DNA from: Candidatus Sulfotelmatobacter sp.
GTDB taxonomy: Bacteria; Acidobacteriota; Terriglobia; Terriglobales; Acidobacteriaceae
NCBI GenBank assembly: GCA_025462865.1
Contig: JAOAPI010000032.1
Span: 18,882-82,881, forward strand
DNA length: 64,000 bases
Direction: 5' to 3'
Positions 17,787-27,349 of this stretch are shown here, piece after piece. Position numbers and translations under genes: made by a program. The stretch's first letter is position 1, and each line of letters opens with the position of its first letter. The notes under the pieces are model-generated. The model was given only the letters and a program-made list of their open reading frames with translations, did no database searches and was not told the origin of the DNA.

Positions 17787-18662
17787 CTAAGGCTTGATGT
17801 AGCTCAAGAGCACTCCGGCTTTTTCCATGTGACGGAAGCCATCGGTGGCCCAAGCTGCCAATATCATCAGAATTCCGTTATAACCCACATGCGCCAAAAA
17901 GCTTGATGCCACTGACTTCGTTTTCGCGCGCACTGCTGTGAGAACCACTCCTACCAGGCAAATGATCAGCACCGCTCCCCAAGCATAACCGTATTGGACC
18001 ATGTGGATCAGGCCGAAGGGGATGGCGGTGAGAAGAATGCCCCAGAAGACTCCAAGACGCCGGGCTATTACCGGGTAAAGGAATCCCCGAAAGAATATTT
18101 CTTCCATTAGAGGGCCGAGCGTGACCGCAAACACAGCAGTGAGATAGGCGTCGGAGCGGTGAGCGAAGAATTGATCGAAGGGCGTGCTCTTGGGCATGGG
18201 AAGAAAGCGTCCCAGGAGATCGAGCCCGAGCATGAGAACGCCAAGGCCTACTAGACTGACTCCGGCCAGCCCGGGCCAATTCCAGCGGATGGCTTGCCAG
18301 AAGCGTGCGTGATATTTGCCCTCGACCAGCAGGATCATGTACAGCGCCACGGCGACATAGGTCAGCAACTCGGAGAGCAGAGCCAACGACGGCTTCTGCG
18401 CTACTTCAATCCAGCTGGCATGCGGGAAGACGAAGTGACGTGCTCCGAGGACGATGAGCAGTTGTGCGATGAACAGCGTGAATAGCGTTACACCGGCGAT
18501 CTGCAGGACGTCCCAGCCGGTCCAAACGGGATTCTCGGTGTGAGGAGGAGGCGATATCGGCTGAACCTGCGTCTGCAGAAATGAAGCGACGACTGGCGAG
18601 ACGGGCGGGAGTTCGCTATTAAGCGGCAGAGGGTCGTACTGCGGATTCTCGGGGAATGACAA
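17787..18662 (-). CDS. CPBP family intramembrane glutamic endopeptidase
   Basis: This 291-residue polytopic protein has a soluble Pro-rich N-terminus and about eight TM segments. The CPBP (Abi/Rce1-type) motifs are present: EEIFFRGFLYP (EExxxR, near 185-190), a second His in LIHMVQYGYAW, and HVGYNGILM (HxxxN). The family cleaves prenylated or membrane peptides and is often linked to bacteriocin immunity or signalling. It is convergent with the S55-like gene, with 18 bp between stops. Confidence 0.9.
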   Translation of the reverse strand: MSFPENPQYDPLPLNSELPPVSPVVASFLQTQVQPISPPPHTENPVWTGWDVLQIAGVTLFTLFIAQLLIVLGARHFVFPHASWIEVAQKPSLALLSELLTYVAVALYMILLVEGKYHARFWQAIRWNWPGLAGVSLVGLGVLMLGLDLLGRFLPMPKSTPFDQFFAHRSDAYLTAVFAVTLGPLMEEIFFRGFLYPVIARRLGVFWGILLTAIPFGLIHMVQYGYAWGAVLIICLVGVVLTAVRAKTKSVASSFLAHVGYNGILMILAAWATDGFRHMEKAGVLLSYIKP

Positions 18663-18798
18663 ACAAGTTCCTCAGGGGCTAAGGTCCGAATTCTTGTTGA
18701 CGCATGTCGGCACGGCTAACGCCCTGATACGAATCTAATCGCTGTGCAGTTGCCGCACCACTGTATATATGATGATAAAGCATCTCTTATCACCATCT

Positions 18799-21588
18799 CT
18801 ATGCTGTTCGCTTGCCCTTCGCGGCAAAATATCCCGTCAGCGCCTGCCCCGTGTACGACTTCTTTACGCGCGACACCTGCTCCGGCGTGCCCTGTGCCAC
18901 AATGCGGCCGCCTTCTTCCCCGCCTTCAGGGCCGAGGTCGATGATCCAATCGGCGTTGCGGATCACGTCCAGATTGTGTTCGATGATGATGATCGAATTG
19001 CCCAGGTCGGTCAACCGGTGCAGCACGTCGAGCAGCTTTTTCACGTCATCGAAGTGCAGGCCGGTGGTGGGCTCGTCGAGAAGGTAGAGAGTCTTGCCAG
19101 TCTGTCGCTTGCTTAATTCACGGGCCAGTTTGATGCGCTGGGCTTCGCCGCCTGACAGCGTTACAGCAGATTGACCGAGATGAATATATCCGAGACCCAC
19201 ATCCACCAGCGTTTGCAGCTTTTGTCTTACCTGCGGAATGTTCTCGAGAATGGGCAGCGCGTCGGAGACTGGCATCTCGAGCAAATCGGCGATTGAGTTG
19301 CCGTTGTATTTCACGGCAAGCGTCTCGCGATTGTAGCGACGCCCGCCGCATACCTCGCACAGCACGTAGACATCCGGGAGAAAATTCATTTCGATGCGGC
19401 GCTGGCCTTCGCCCTGGCAAGCCTCGCAACGGCCGCCGGGGACGTTGAAGGAAAAGCGCCCAGCCTTGTAGCCGCGCTCGCGCGCTTCGGGCAGCATGGC
19501 ATAGATATCGCGAATCGCCGTAAATACTCCGGTGTAGGTCGCGGGATTTGAGCGTGGAGTCCGGCCAATCGGCGATTGGTCGATACGGATGACTTTATCT
19601 ATATTTTCCGCACCGACGATCGCTTTGTGCTCGCCGGATTTTTCACGCGAGCGGTAGAGCTGCCTCGCGAGTGCCCGGTAAAGAATGTCGTTGACCAGAG
19701 TCGACTTACCCGAGCCGGAAACTCCTGTGACAACTGTCATCACCCCGAGCGGAAAAGTCACGTCAAGATTCTTGAGATTGTTTTCCTTCGCGCCAAGAAT
19801 CGTAAGACCGGCGCCGTTCGCCTGGCGCCGCTCATCGAGCATGTCGATCTGGACTCTGCCGGAGATGTAAGCGCCGGTAAGCGAGTTCGGCTCTCGCATG
19901 ATTTCTTCAGGCGTCCCGTGAGCGACCAGTCCTCCGCCGTGGCGTCCAGCGCCGGGACCCAGGTCGATGACGTAGTCCGCTCGCCGGATGGTTTCTTCGT
20001 CGTGCTCAACCACGAGCACGGTATTGCCCAGGTCCCGCAGGTTTTCGAGCGCGGTCAGCAGGCGGCCGTTGTCGCGATGATGCAGACCGATGGAAGGCTC
20101 ATCCAGCACATAGAGCACCCCCCGCAGCTTGGAGCCGATTTGCGTGGCGAGACGGATGCGCTGGCCTTCGCCGCCGGAAAGCGTCGCCGCGGAACGGTCA
20201 AGGGAAATGTAGTTTAGTCCGACGGCATTCAGGAATTGCAGACGCTCGACCACTTCATGCATCACGCGACCCGCGATCTTTTCTTCGCGGCCAGCGAGCT
20301 TGATGCTTCGCGCAACTTCGAGTGACTTGGAAATCGGCAGCGCGGTGAAATCGGCGATCGACATGCCGTTCACTTTTACGGCGAGACTTTCCGGACGCAA
20401 GCGCTTGCCGTGGCACGCCGGACAATCAGTCGCAGACATGTGATCCATCAGCCAGTCGCGATAGCCTTCGGAGGTGGACTCTTCCAGATTCTGCTTCAGA
20501 TATCCGAAAATTCCGCGAAAGCCAGTCTTCCCTCGGCCAGATTCGCCATTCAATAAAAGATCCTGAATTTTCTCGGGAAATTTTTCGAACGGCGTGTTCA
20601 GGTCAATGCCGTGCGCCGCCGCCGTCACTTGCAAAGCGTGGATCAGACCCTGCGACGCCGAACCCGGCCCTAGTCCGCCGTCAAACAACGGCTTGGACCA
20701 GTCCGTAATCACCTTCGCTGGATCGAAATCGTAGCGGCTCCCGAGGCCGTGGCATTCGGGACAAGCGCCGTACATGCTGTTGAACGAAAATGATCGCGGC
20801 TCGAGTTGCGGAACGCTGATGCCGCAATCCGGGCACGCAAGCTTCTCCGAGTAAAGCGTCTCTTCGCCGCCGACGACTGCCACTTGCACCAGACCACCGG
20901 TCAACTTCATCGCGAGACCGACCGACATTTCGAGGCGATGCTCGATCCCTAGCTTCACCAGCAGACGGTCGATCACCACTTCGATCGTGTGGTTCTTGCG
21001 CTTGTCGAGATTGAGATCGTCGTCAAGATTCACGATTTCGCCGTCAACACGGGCGCGAGTGTAGCCGTGCTTGAGCAGCGTCTCCATCTCTTTCTTAAAT
21101 TCGCCCTTGCGCCCCCGGACAATTGGAGCGAGAACCATGACGCGATCCTCAGGCGTGAGCGCCATCACGCGCTGGACGATCTGCTCGGCGGATTGCCGGC
21201 TGATTGGGCGGCCGCACTTTGGGCAATGGGGAATGCCGATCGAAGCGAACAACAGGCGAAGATAATCGTAGATCTCGGTAATAGTTCCGACCGTGGAGCG
21301 CGGACTCCGGCTGGTGGTCTTTTGTTCGATAGAAATCGAGGGGCTGAGTCCGTCAATCGAATCGACATCCGGGCGCTCCATCTGATCAAGGAATTGACGT
21401 GCATACGTGGAAAGCGTCTCCACATAGCGGCGTTGGCCCTCAGCATAAATGGTGTCGAATGCTAGAGATGACTTGCCCGAACCGCTCAAGCCAGTAACCA
21501 CGGTGAGCGTGTTACGAGGGATTTCGACGTCGATGTTTTTGAGGTTATGCTGGCGCGCCCCGCGCACCGAAATCTTAGTAATAGCCAT
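18799..21588 (-). CDS. uvrA: Excinuclease ABC subunit A
   Basis: This 929-residue protein has tandem ABC ATPase modules. The first has Walker [10 protein letters not shown] (33-41) and signature [13 protein letters not shown]. The second has GVSGSGKST (about 630) and [13 protein letters not shown] with [10 protein letters not shown]. Zinc-binding cysteine pairs are at [17 protein letters not shown]...CPECHG, CPACHG and CEACQGEG...CEVCGG. UvrA recognises bulky DNA damage and loads UvrB in nucleotide excision repair. The length is normal. No uvrB, uvrC or LexA-like box is seen nearby. Confidence 0.98.
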   Translation of the reverse strand: MAITKISVRGARQHNLKNIDVEIPRNTLTVVTGLSGSGKSSLAFDTIYAEGQRRYVETLSTYARQFLDQMERPDVDSIDGLSPSISIEQKTTSRSPRSTVGTITEIYDYLRLLFASIGIPHCPKCGRPISRQSAEQIVQRVMALTPEDRVMVLAPIVRGRKGEFKKEMETLLKHGYTRARVDGEIVNLDDDLNLDKRKNHTIEVVIDRLLVKLGIEHRLEMSVGLAMKLTGGLVQVAVVGGEETLYSEKLACPDCGISVPQLEPRSFSFNSMYGACPECHGLGSRYDFDPAKVITDWSKPLFDGGLGPGSASQGLIHALQVTAAAHGIDLNTPFEKFPEKIQDLLLNGESGRGKTGFRGIFGYLKQNLEESTSEGYRDWLMDHMSATDCPACHGKRLRPESLAVKVNGMSIADFTALPISKSLEVARSIKLAGREEKIAGRVMHEVVERLQFLNAVGLNYISLDRSAATLSGGEGQRIRLATQIGSKLRGVLYVLDEPSIGLHHRDNGRLLTALENLRDLGNTVLVVEHDEETIRRADYVIDLGPGAGRHGGGLVAHGTPEEIMREPNSLTGAYISGRVQIDMLDERRQANGAGLTILGAKENNLKNLDVTFPLGVMTVVTGVSGSGKSTLVNDILYRALARQLYRSREKSGEHKAIVGAENIDKVIRIDQSPIGRTPRSNPATYTGVFTAIRDIYAMLPEARERGYKAGRFSFNVPGGRCEACQGEGQRRIEMNFLPDVYVLCEVCGGRRYNRETLAVKYNGNSIADLLEMPVSDALPILENIPQVRQKLQTLVDVGLGYIHLGQSAVTLSGGEAQRIKLARELSKRQTGKTLYLLDEPTTGLHFDDVKKLLDVLHRLTDLGNSIIIIEHNLDVIRNADWIIDLGPEGGEEGGRIVAQGTPEQVSRVKKSYTGQALTGYFAAKGKRTA

Positions 21589-21773
21589 TTAGTCTTGGGC
21601 TGATTGCCCTTCCGTAATGTCGACAGGGTTACAGAGTTGTCCGAGAGTAGGTATGCGCAGCTCTACTCCGTATTTTACTACGGCGCATCTGGGTCGTCAC
21701 TAGCGGCGGGCTTCAAGGCAGGTAGATTGAAAGAAACCGCGTAGACGAAACTCAGGCCTGCGGCATCTGACTA

Positions 21774-21998
21774 TTGCCAATTCGCAAAGGGTGGTTGATT
21801 GTGATTTCGCTATTCATGCCTCTGATTTTGGGCCTCACGGTAGTGCTCTCCGTTGGAATTGGCGTGCTCGCGGCTTATGTGGCTGTGATTGGGATCCTGC
21901 AGGCTTGCGGCCGGGCGTCGCAGCAGCAGTTGCGGCCGGCGGAAGTAAGACCGCGCTTGGTTCTGGTGCCTACGCAGAACCACGCCAGCGGCGACTAG
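21774..21998 (+). CDS. Possible small single-pass membrane protein
   Basis: A 74-residue frame has one or two hydrophobic segments (VISLFMPLILGLTVVLSVGIG and AAYVAVIGILQ) and a basic C-terminus. The start would be TTG at 21774 or ATG at 21816, neither with a strong Shine-Dalgarno. Composition is protein-like and no other frame competes. I recognise no family. Confidence 0.45.
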   Translation: MPIRKGWLIVISLFMPLILGLTVVLSVGIGVLAAYVAVIGILQACGRASQQQLRPAEVRPRLVLVPTQNHASGD

Positions 21999-22068
21999 CA
22001 AGACCTTAGCGATCCGACGAATTCAAATAGCTTTCTCGTCGCCTGCCAACTCCAAAACCCTTCGTGAT

Positions 22069-22896
22069 CTAAAACGGAAACCGGATCGACAATATTGCGT
22101 TGTGATTGCTGGTGTGGAAGTGCGTGGCGGCGATCTGGTAGCCGCCCCCGATGGTGAATCCAACTCTGTTCCAAAGATGTAGACGCCCGATCACCAATCC
22201 CGGGGTCACGAAGGTCTGCTTCATCCCGTCACGCGGTCCATCTTGAATAAAGGTCGAGTTGATCTCGACCTCCGGCCAGAATTTGCGGAACGCCCGGTAT
22301 TGGAACGCGTTGTTCCAAAGGTAGTTTCGCCCCAGCAGGTTCGTGTCGGAGGTCGGGAAAGCAATTCCAAACGTTCCCTGGACATCGAAGTTACCGAGTC
22401 CCTTGCCGTAGGCGATCGTCGGCGTGATCGTGGCATGCGGGGCGCCATTCGTGTGATCTCCTGTGGGCAGACTCCAGCCTAGGAACGCAGTCAGAATGTA
22501 GCCGCCGCTATGTTCCTCATTAGCCGATAACAACCGGTATTTGACCAGAAAAGCGATATCGCCGAATCCGTCATGAACCTTCGGATCATTATGTGCAAGA
22601 TACGGAGGAATGTTAAAAATGACCTCGACTTTTTCGAATGGAATCAATTCCAGGCCCTTCCCGCCGTCATAGTTATCGGTTGTAACGCCCTTGGTATTTG
22701 TCTGCCACAGTTGATCGTAGCGATACTCCTCTTCCAGACGAGGAGTGGTTGTAGCCAGCGGTGTCACCCAGTGAGGTTGCTCCTCTTTGGTTTTATCCAC
22801 GCGGGCAAACCAGTCAGAGAAATATCCGTCCTGGGCGAAAGCGACCGTAGGCAGTAAGAGGATAATGGACATGAGGCCTAATGTTGCTTTTCTCAT
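22069..22896 (-). CDS. Outer-membrane beta-barrel channel/transporter protein
   Basis: The start at 22896 (MRKATLGLMS) follows CTGGAGTGTCA and leads into a signal peptide ending AFAQ. The mature protein has alternating beta strands, aromatic girdles and a terminal SIRFPF with C-terminal Phe, as in outer-membrane barrels. The sequence resembles the PF13557 group annotated 'transporter' or MetA-pathway phenol-degradation porin. The substrate is unknown. It diverges from the HTH-TOBE regulator at 23056 across a 159-bp AT-rich gap, suggesting that the regulator controls it. Confidence 0.82.
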   Translation of the reverse strand: MRKATLGLMSIILLLPTVAFAQDGYFSDWFARVDKTKEEQPHWVTPLATTTPRLEEEYRYDQLWQTNTKGVTTDNYDGGKGLELIPFEKVEVIFNIPPYLAHNDPKVHDGFGDIAFLVKYRLLSANEEHSGGYILTAFLGWSLPTGDHTNGAPHATITPTIAYGKGLGNFDVQGTFGIAFPTSDTNLLGRNYLWNNAFQYRAFRKFWPEVEINSTFIQDGPRDGMKQTFVTPGLVIGRLHLWNRVGFTIGGGYQIAATHFHTSNHNAILSIRFPF

Positions 22897-22934
22897 TGAC
22901 ACTCCAGAAAGATTTGCCGCGATGAGAAATGTAC

Positions 22935-22962
22935 TGTATATAATATGTTGATGTTCAGTCAA
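22935..22962 (-). promoter_or_regulatory. Candidate sigma-70-type promoter for the outer-membrane channel gene
   Basis: On the minus strand, TTGACT (22962-22957) and TATACA (22940-22935) are separated by 16 bases, about 40 bases before the ATG. The overlapping AT-rich stretch TGTACTGTATATAATATG could be a regulator site. Confidence 0.35.
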
Positions 22963-23055
22963 TTATTATACGACTTGCTATGATTTAACGGTGCCGAACC
23001 GATTAGTAACAGTAAAACCTCAACAAAAACCACCTTCCGGTGAGGATTACATCCA

Positions 23056-23487
23056 ATGAAAAAAGTGACAACGCGACAGGATGCCATGCTTAAGCCGCGG
23101 GATGCGTCTGTCCAACTAGGCGTAAGCTTCCCAACCATCAAGCAATGGATTTACAAGCGAAAACTAAAGAGCGTGCAGACTCCTGGCGGCCATCATTTGA
23201 TTCCTCAGAGCGAAATAGACCGCTTGCTCTACCGCACGCGAGGCAGGAACGCCGAAGAAAGAACCGACGCGATACGAAGGGTAAGCGGCCGCAATCAACT
23301 GGTCGGACGCGTCGACCAGGTGCGAATCAGCGGACTCATGGCGGAAGTGAAAATCTCCATTGGAGAGCAACAAATTACTTCCATCATCACCGCAACTTCG
23401 GCGCGAGAAATGAATCTCAAGGCCGGGCAAACTGCAATTGCGCTAATCAAAGCGACAGAAGTGATGATCCTTCGCGGCTGGGTTTGA
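23056..23487 (+). CDS. Excisionase-type HTH plus TOBE (Mop-like) domain regulator
   Basis: The 143-residue product has an N-terminal winged-HTH of the MerR/excisionase class (LGVSFPTIKQWIYKRKLKSV, then TPGGHHLIPQSEIDRLL). A C-terminal TOBE/Mop domain follows (GRNQLVGRVDQVRISGLMAEV ... ARNML-like AREMNLKAGQTAIALIKATEVMI). Mop/TOBE domains bind molybdate or tungstate oxyanions. The architecture matches small molybdate-responsive DNA-binding proteins, which differ from full ModE. It is divergent from a putative outer-membrane channel. Metal specificity is inferred. Confidence 0.85.
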   Translation: MKKVTTRQDAMLKPRDASVQLGVSFPTIKQWIYKRKLKSVQTPGGHHLIPQSEIDRLLYRTRGRNAEERTDAIRRVSGRNQLVGRVDQVRISGLMAEVKISIGEQQITSIITATSAREMNLKAGQTAIALIKATEVMILRGWV

Positions 23488-23565
23488 GGACTACGCTTGC
23501 GCCCCTGCCGGTTCAGACACCGTGGTAGCATTTTGTTGGGTGTTTTCCTCCCCACCGGCACGCGT

Positions 23566-25626
23566 ATGGCCCGCAATCGTCCCATCTCGCTTCTGTCTAC
23601 GTGCGTGTTGTTACTGGGCCTTGTATTTTCCACGAATGCCCCCGCAGCCGAGCCATCCCCGTGGCTTGAGATCCACTCCGCGCACTTCACCGTCATTACC
23701 GACGCAGGTGAGAAAAAGGGCCGCGAGGTCGCGCTGCGATTTGAGCAGATGCGGGCTGTATTCGCTACGCTGCTGATGAAGGAGCGGATCAATGAACCAG
23801 TGCCTCTGACTATTCTTGCCTTCAAAAACGACAAGACGTACTTCCAGAGCGCGCCACTGCGGCAGGGACAGCCGATCGGAGTTACCGGTTTCTTTGTCCC
23901 GGCAGAGGATCACAACTTCTTCGTATTGAATTTGTTTGAGGAGGAGCCTTGGCGCGCTGTCGCCCATGACTTCGCGCACCTGCTGCTCAATTACAACTAT
24001 CCTCCGGTACAGGGATGGTTCGATGAAGGGCTGGCGGAATACTTCAGCTCGATCCGGCTCGATAACAAACAAGTCGAGATGGGCGGCGATCCCGAATTGC
24101 AATCTGCCTTAAAGGAAGACTTGCTGCAGAACCGGCGGGACTTGCGCAGCGCGCCGAAGTCACTAACGGAGCTGCTGAGCGGGCAGGCCTGGCTCGCGCT
24201 GCCCGATCTGCTCACCATGAAGCACGACACATCTTCCTACATGGAAAACACACACAACACTTTGTTCTACGCGCAGTCCTGGATGGTGGTGCATTACCTG
24301 CTTCATGAGAAAAAGATGCCGGAGACAGGCATTTATTTTGGCTTGGTCCAGAATCAGCACGTGCCGGTGGAAGAAGCCATAGAGAAAGCATATGGCATGA
24401 CCGGCGTCCAGTTTGACCAGGCAGTGAAAGATTACTTTCACTCGCTGAAACCGCTATTCACAGCGCTTGACGCATCGAAGCAATCCAACCAACAAAGCAA
24501 TCCCCAGCAGGTTTATCAATTCCCAGAAATGGTCGGACCGAACGACAGTGTGATCAATGCCAAAAGCATTTCCGAGCGGGACGCTCGCGCCCTCACGGCT
24601 GAGATGAAGTTGAGAATTCCCGACCGCCGGGAGGCGGCGATAAAGGAATTGGAAGAACTCGCTACCGCGCCTGATCAAACGGCGGCCAGAGCGGCGAGCG
24701 GCAAGGATAGAAATAGAGATAAAGATAACGACGACGATAAAATTGGAAGCGCCGCGGCGGTTGGCAACGAGATCGCGCACCGCGCGCTTGCCTGGGACCA
24801 CCTGCAACATCGGGAGTTTGATGCTACGGCCGAAGAATTGGGCAATGCCGCTGCCCTTAATCCGCGCGACACTTGGATTCGCTACTATCTCTCGCTGCTG
24901 AAATACCGCGTTTCGCAGGCCAAGCACACCGATATTCAAGGATTGCCCAACATGCTGCAGGACCTGAGGGCCGTGCTTGAATGGTATCCAGAATTCGCCG
25001 ATGCTTATGATCTGACGGCTACTGCGCGCAGGGAAGGTGGCGGACCAGCGGCGGCGATGCAGGCAGAACGAGCGGCGATACAACTTAGTCCGCGTAACCA
25101 GCAGTACATGTATCACCTCGCGGAGATCTACGTCGAGGATAAAAAGTGGGAAGCCGCACGGGCCTTGCTGGAGCGCTTGAAGAGCAGCAGCGATTCGACG
25201 GTAGCGGCTGAGGCGCGCGAGCGATTGGGGCAAATCGGGAACGAGCAAAAATACGGGGTATCAGCTGGGACCTCTCCCGCAAAGAAGTTGACTACGCAGA
25301 CTTCCCCGTTCGATGTGCTGGAGCAGGATGCGGCCAAGCGCGCGGCCGCCGCGAGGACGACTGAAGAGGTGGCCGGCGGAGACAAGAGGCCCGCAAAATT
25401 TCTTAAGGGCCGGCTATTGGGCGTGGACTGCTCGCAACCGCCGACGGCGGTACTCACCGTGATCTCGGGTGGTGCTGTTCTGAAACTACGAACCGCTGAC
25501 TACAAGGCGCTCTTGCTGATCGGAGCCGAAACATTTTCTTGCGACTGGAATGACCGCTCAGTGTCGGTTAACTACAAGGCCGGCGGATTGTCGGACGGAG
25601 ATTTGGTTTCGGTGGAAGTGCGGTGA
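23566..25626 (+). CDS. Secreted TPR protein with DUF1570-like degenerate gluzincin domain
   Basis: The start at 23566 (MARNRPISLL) opens a signal peptide ending NAPAA. Residues 30-300 form a peptidase-like domain with HDFAH (134-138) and WFDEGLAEYFSS (151-162). This is the HExxH...E layout of gluzincins, with Asp135 replacing the catalytic Glu. TPR-like helices follow (about 390-580), and a short beta-rich domain closes the protein (LKGRLLGVDCSQPPTAV). The family is common in Acidobacteriota and its function is not established. The Asp substitution argues for low or no peptidase activity. Confidence 0.85.
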   Translation: MARNRPISLLSTCVLLLGLVFSTNAPAAEPSPWLEIHSAHFTVITDAGEKKGREVALRFEQMRAVFATLLMKERINEPVPLTILAFKNDKTYFQSAPLRQGQPIGVTGFFVPAEDHNFFVLNLFEEEPWRAVAHDFAHLLLNYNYPPVQGWFDEGLAEYFSSIRLDNKQVEMGGDPELQSALKEDLLQNRRDLRSAPKSLTELLSGQAWLALPDLLTMKHDTSSYMENTHNTLFYAQSWMVVHYLLHEKKMPETGIYFGLVQNQHVPVEEAIEKAYGMTGVQFDQAVKDYFHSLKPLFTALDASKQSNQQSNPQQVYQFPEMVGPNDSVINAKSISERDARALTAEMKLRIPDRREAAIKELEELATAPDQTAARAASGKDRNRDKDNDDDKIGSAAAVGNEIAHRALAWDHLQHREFDATAEELGNAAALNPRDTWIRYYLSLLKYRVSQAKHTDIQGLPNMLQDLRAVLEWYPEFADAYDLTATARREGGGPAAAMQAERAAIQLSPRNQQYMYHLAEIYVEDKKWEAARALLERLKSSSDSTVAAEARERLGQIGNEQKYGVSAGTSPAKKLTTQTSPFDVLEQDAAKRAAAARTTEEVAGGDKRPAKFLKGRLLGVDCSQPPTAVLTVISGGAVLKLRTADYKALLLIGAETFSCDWNDRSVSVNYKAGGLSDGDLVSVEVR

Positions 25627-25686
25627 GGCATTGGAGCCTGCCCGGGCGGCCTCTTTCGTGGTGGTCCACAGGACTATGAGCAGCGT

Positions 25687-26058
25687 TTATCGCGGCAAGC
25701 TCGCGTGAATGCCAAGAGCTTCGGCGGCCTTACGGAGCGCTTTGTCTTTCGTCCACAGAACTGTGGCCGAATTGATAAAGGTAGAGGCAATCAGGTGTGC
25801 GTCCGTCAGACCGATGCCCAGGCTGTACAAGCGGCGAGCCTCGATGGTTAGCCGCACCTCGCCTAACTGGGCCTCACGCACTTGAGGTAGAAGGTCCAGC
25901 AGTGCGAGCGTCTTCGTGCGCTCCCGGAGAGATCCGAGGGCAAGCTCCGCAATGATGTATGGATGGATCACAATCTTCCCATGCTCAAGAAGATTCCGCA
26001 TTTCTTTATTTTCCGAGCGCAGGTGGTCAATCCAGACAGACGTATCTGCAAGGATCAA
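25687..26058 (-). CDS. vapC: PIN-domain ribonuclease toxin, VapC type
   Basis: This 123-residue PIN protein has the first acidic ligand at Asp5 (LADTSVWIDHLR) and further acidic residues in GIGLTDAHLIAS (about 83-94) and WTKDKAL. VapC toxins are Mg-dependent RNases that cleave tRNA or rRNA. It overlaps the upstream antitoxin gene by four bases. The length is normal. Confidence 0.92.
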   Translation of the reverse strand: MILADTSVWIDHLRSENKEMRNLLEHGKIVIHPYIIAELALGSLRERTKTLALLDLLPQVREAQLGEVRLTIEARRLYSLGIGLTDAHLIASTFINSATVLWTKDKALRKAAEALGIHASLPR

Positions 26059-26252
26059 TTCAGCCGTATCCTGCGGCGCGGAATATTCTTGAGTCTTGGC
26101 ATGGTGCCTCCGAGAGATGCGAGCCTGCGAGCGCCTTCACGCTCAATGAGGGCTTTCAGTGCTTCGCGAATCAATGCAGTTTTCTCCGCGACACCAGTGA
26201 ATTCCTGGGCGAGGCGTACGAGATCGTCGTCAAGTGCAACTGTTGTTCTCAT
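26055..26252 (-). CDS. vapB: VapB-type ribbon-helix-helix antitoxin
   Basis: From the ATG at 26252, MRTTVALDDDLVRLAQEFTG forms the ribbon and first helix of an RHH DNA-binding fold. TALIREALKALIEREGARR forms the second helix. The Arg-rich C-terminus would wrap the toxin. Such antitoxins repress their own operon. A frame five codons longer exists but lacks support. Confidence 0.9.
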   Translation of the reverse strand: MRTTVALDDDLVRLAQEFTGVAEKTALIREALKALIEREGARRLASLGGTMPRLKNIPRRRIRLN

Positions 26253-26473
26253 AGGGAGTCCAGGCACTCATTATAGCATCATTCGGTGCTAATATTCGTG
26301 CTTCAGCCGTGACGAAGGTTCGGCAAATGGTGGGTGCACTGAGCCCGTCGCACGAGTTACGCGCCGGAGGCTGAATCACAGTATGCGACGAATGAGTGTC
26401 AAGAGCCCCACTTCTCGCAAGGTCGGGAATCACAAGTGAACGAGAGTTTCGGTAAACTCATTGCACAAACGCA

Positions 26474-26507
26474 CAAATGAAAGACCCTCCCGATGGGCAG
26501 GAGGGTC
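26474..26507 (-). terminator. Candidate terminator of the cold-shock gene
   Basis: An 8-bp stem (26483-26490 with 26500-26507) is followed on the minus strand by TTTCATTTG. It lies 22 bases past the stop codon. The T tract is short. Confidence 0.5.
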
Positions 26508-26528
26508 CGGAACCATAGAGCCAACCGA

Positions 26529-26732
26529 TTATGCGCGAACGACGTTACCCGCCTGAAAGCCTTTGGGGCCCTTGAGCAGATCAAACTCCACGGTCTCACC
26601 CTCGTTGAGCGAGCGATAGCCGTTCTCCTGGATTGCGGAGAAATGTACGAAAACGTCCTCCCCCGTGGAGCGCTGGATAAAACCGTATCCCTTCGCCCCA
26701 TTAAACCACTTTACTGTTCCTTTCTCTCTCAC
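26529..26732 (-). CDS. Cold-shock domain protein (CspA family)
   Basis: This 67-residue OB-fold protein has RNP1 KGYGFI (14-19) and RNP2 VFVHFS (27-32). It opens with [15 protein letters not shown], typical of CspA/CspC. These proteins bind single-stranded RNA and DNA and melt mRNA structure. The nearest good promoter is about 280 bases upstream, giving a long leader as in cold-induced csp mRNAs. The sequence alone does not show whether this copy is cold-induced or constitutive. Confidence 0.96.
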   Translation of the reverse strand: MREKGTVKWFNGAKGYGFIQRSTGEDVFVHFSAIQENGYRSLNEGETVEFDLLKGPKGFQAGNVVRA

Positions 26733-27017
26733 AGAAAAACTCCTTTCCCTTAATCATTAAGAATAAGTTTCCCGGCTTCCCCAATCGTTGCCCCGAATAA
26801 ACGGAGCGTCCCCCTCGAGAAAGCCAGTGAAACCCGGTTGCGTCTCTGTGCCGGAGAAATCGCCCCAAAGCGAAAGACTCCTCGGTTCAACGCGGAGTAG
26901 AGAAAGTGCCGCGTGAACTTCCGGAGTCTGGACCGTCGGCGCTGATCAACCGCCCTGCTCAAGACATCAACCTGCCTTGCATACTCAAGCCCACGTTCTT
27001 GGGCTTATGAGCACCCG

Positions 27018-27046
27018 ATAATAAGCAGTATTAAAACGTTACGCAA
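27018..27046 (-). promoter_or_regulatory. Candidate promoter of the cold-shock gene
   Basis: On the minus strand, TTGCGT (27046-27041) and TATTAT (27023-27018) are spaced exactly 17 bases apart. The -10 matches 5 of 6 consensus bases; the -35 is weak. This predicts a leader of roughly 280 nt. Confidence 0.4.
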
Positions 27047-27238
27047 GAAAAATTAGTGAGTGGGGCTTAAAAATGGCCGGAAGTCGCATTTTAAGCTTTA
27101 ACTGGGTATAAGAAACGACCCAATTTCTCGCTAAAAAGTTACATTCACGGACAATTTGGAGTTCGACGCAACCCATTGACAGGATTAGACGAATTCCGGT
27201 TTGGGGTAAAAACTGGGATGGTCAGGATCAGAAGTGTG

Positions 27239-27260
27239 AAAGTGTATAATCGGACACTTT
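27239..27260 (+). promoter_or_regulatory. Inverted repeat overlapping a TATAAT box
   Basis: Perfect 7-bp arms AAAGTGT and ACACTTT flank ATAATCGG, so TATAAT (27245-27250) lies inside the palindrome. It is about 90 bases before the GTG start at 27350. A good -35 was not found, so it could be an operator, a hairpin or an activator-dependent promoter. Confidence 0.4.
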
Positions 27261-27349
27261 AATAGGGACGAAGGTCGCGGCAGTTTGGCTAGCGTGGGAC
27301 GCGACACAGAACCCGCGCCCACGATTTCAAGCACCCAACCAGGAGAGAT

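Larger units (their letters stand above)
26733..27349. other. 617-bp non-coding region: long cold-shock leader and upstream region of the GH18-like gene
   Basis: No convincing gene lies here. It holds a candidate minus-strand promoter (27018-27046), a 7-bp stem hairpin at 26987-27006 in the predicted leader, an AT-rich block at 27011-27160, and an inverted repeat at 27239-27260 that faces the plus-strand gene. Confidence 0.6.
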
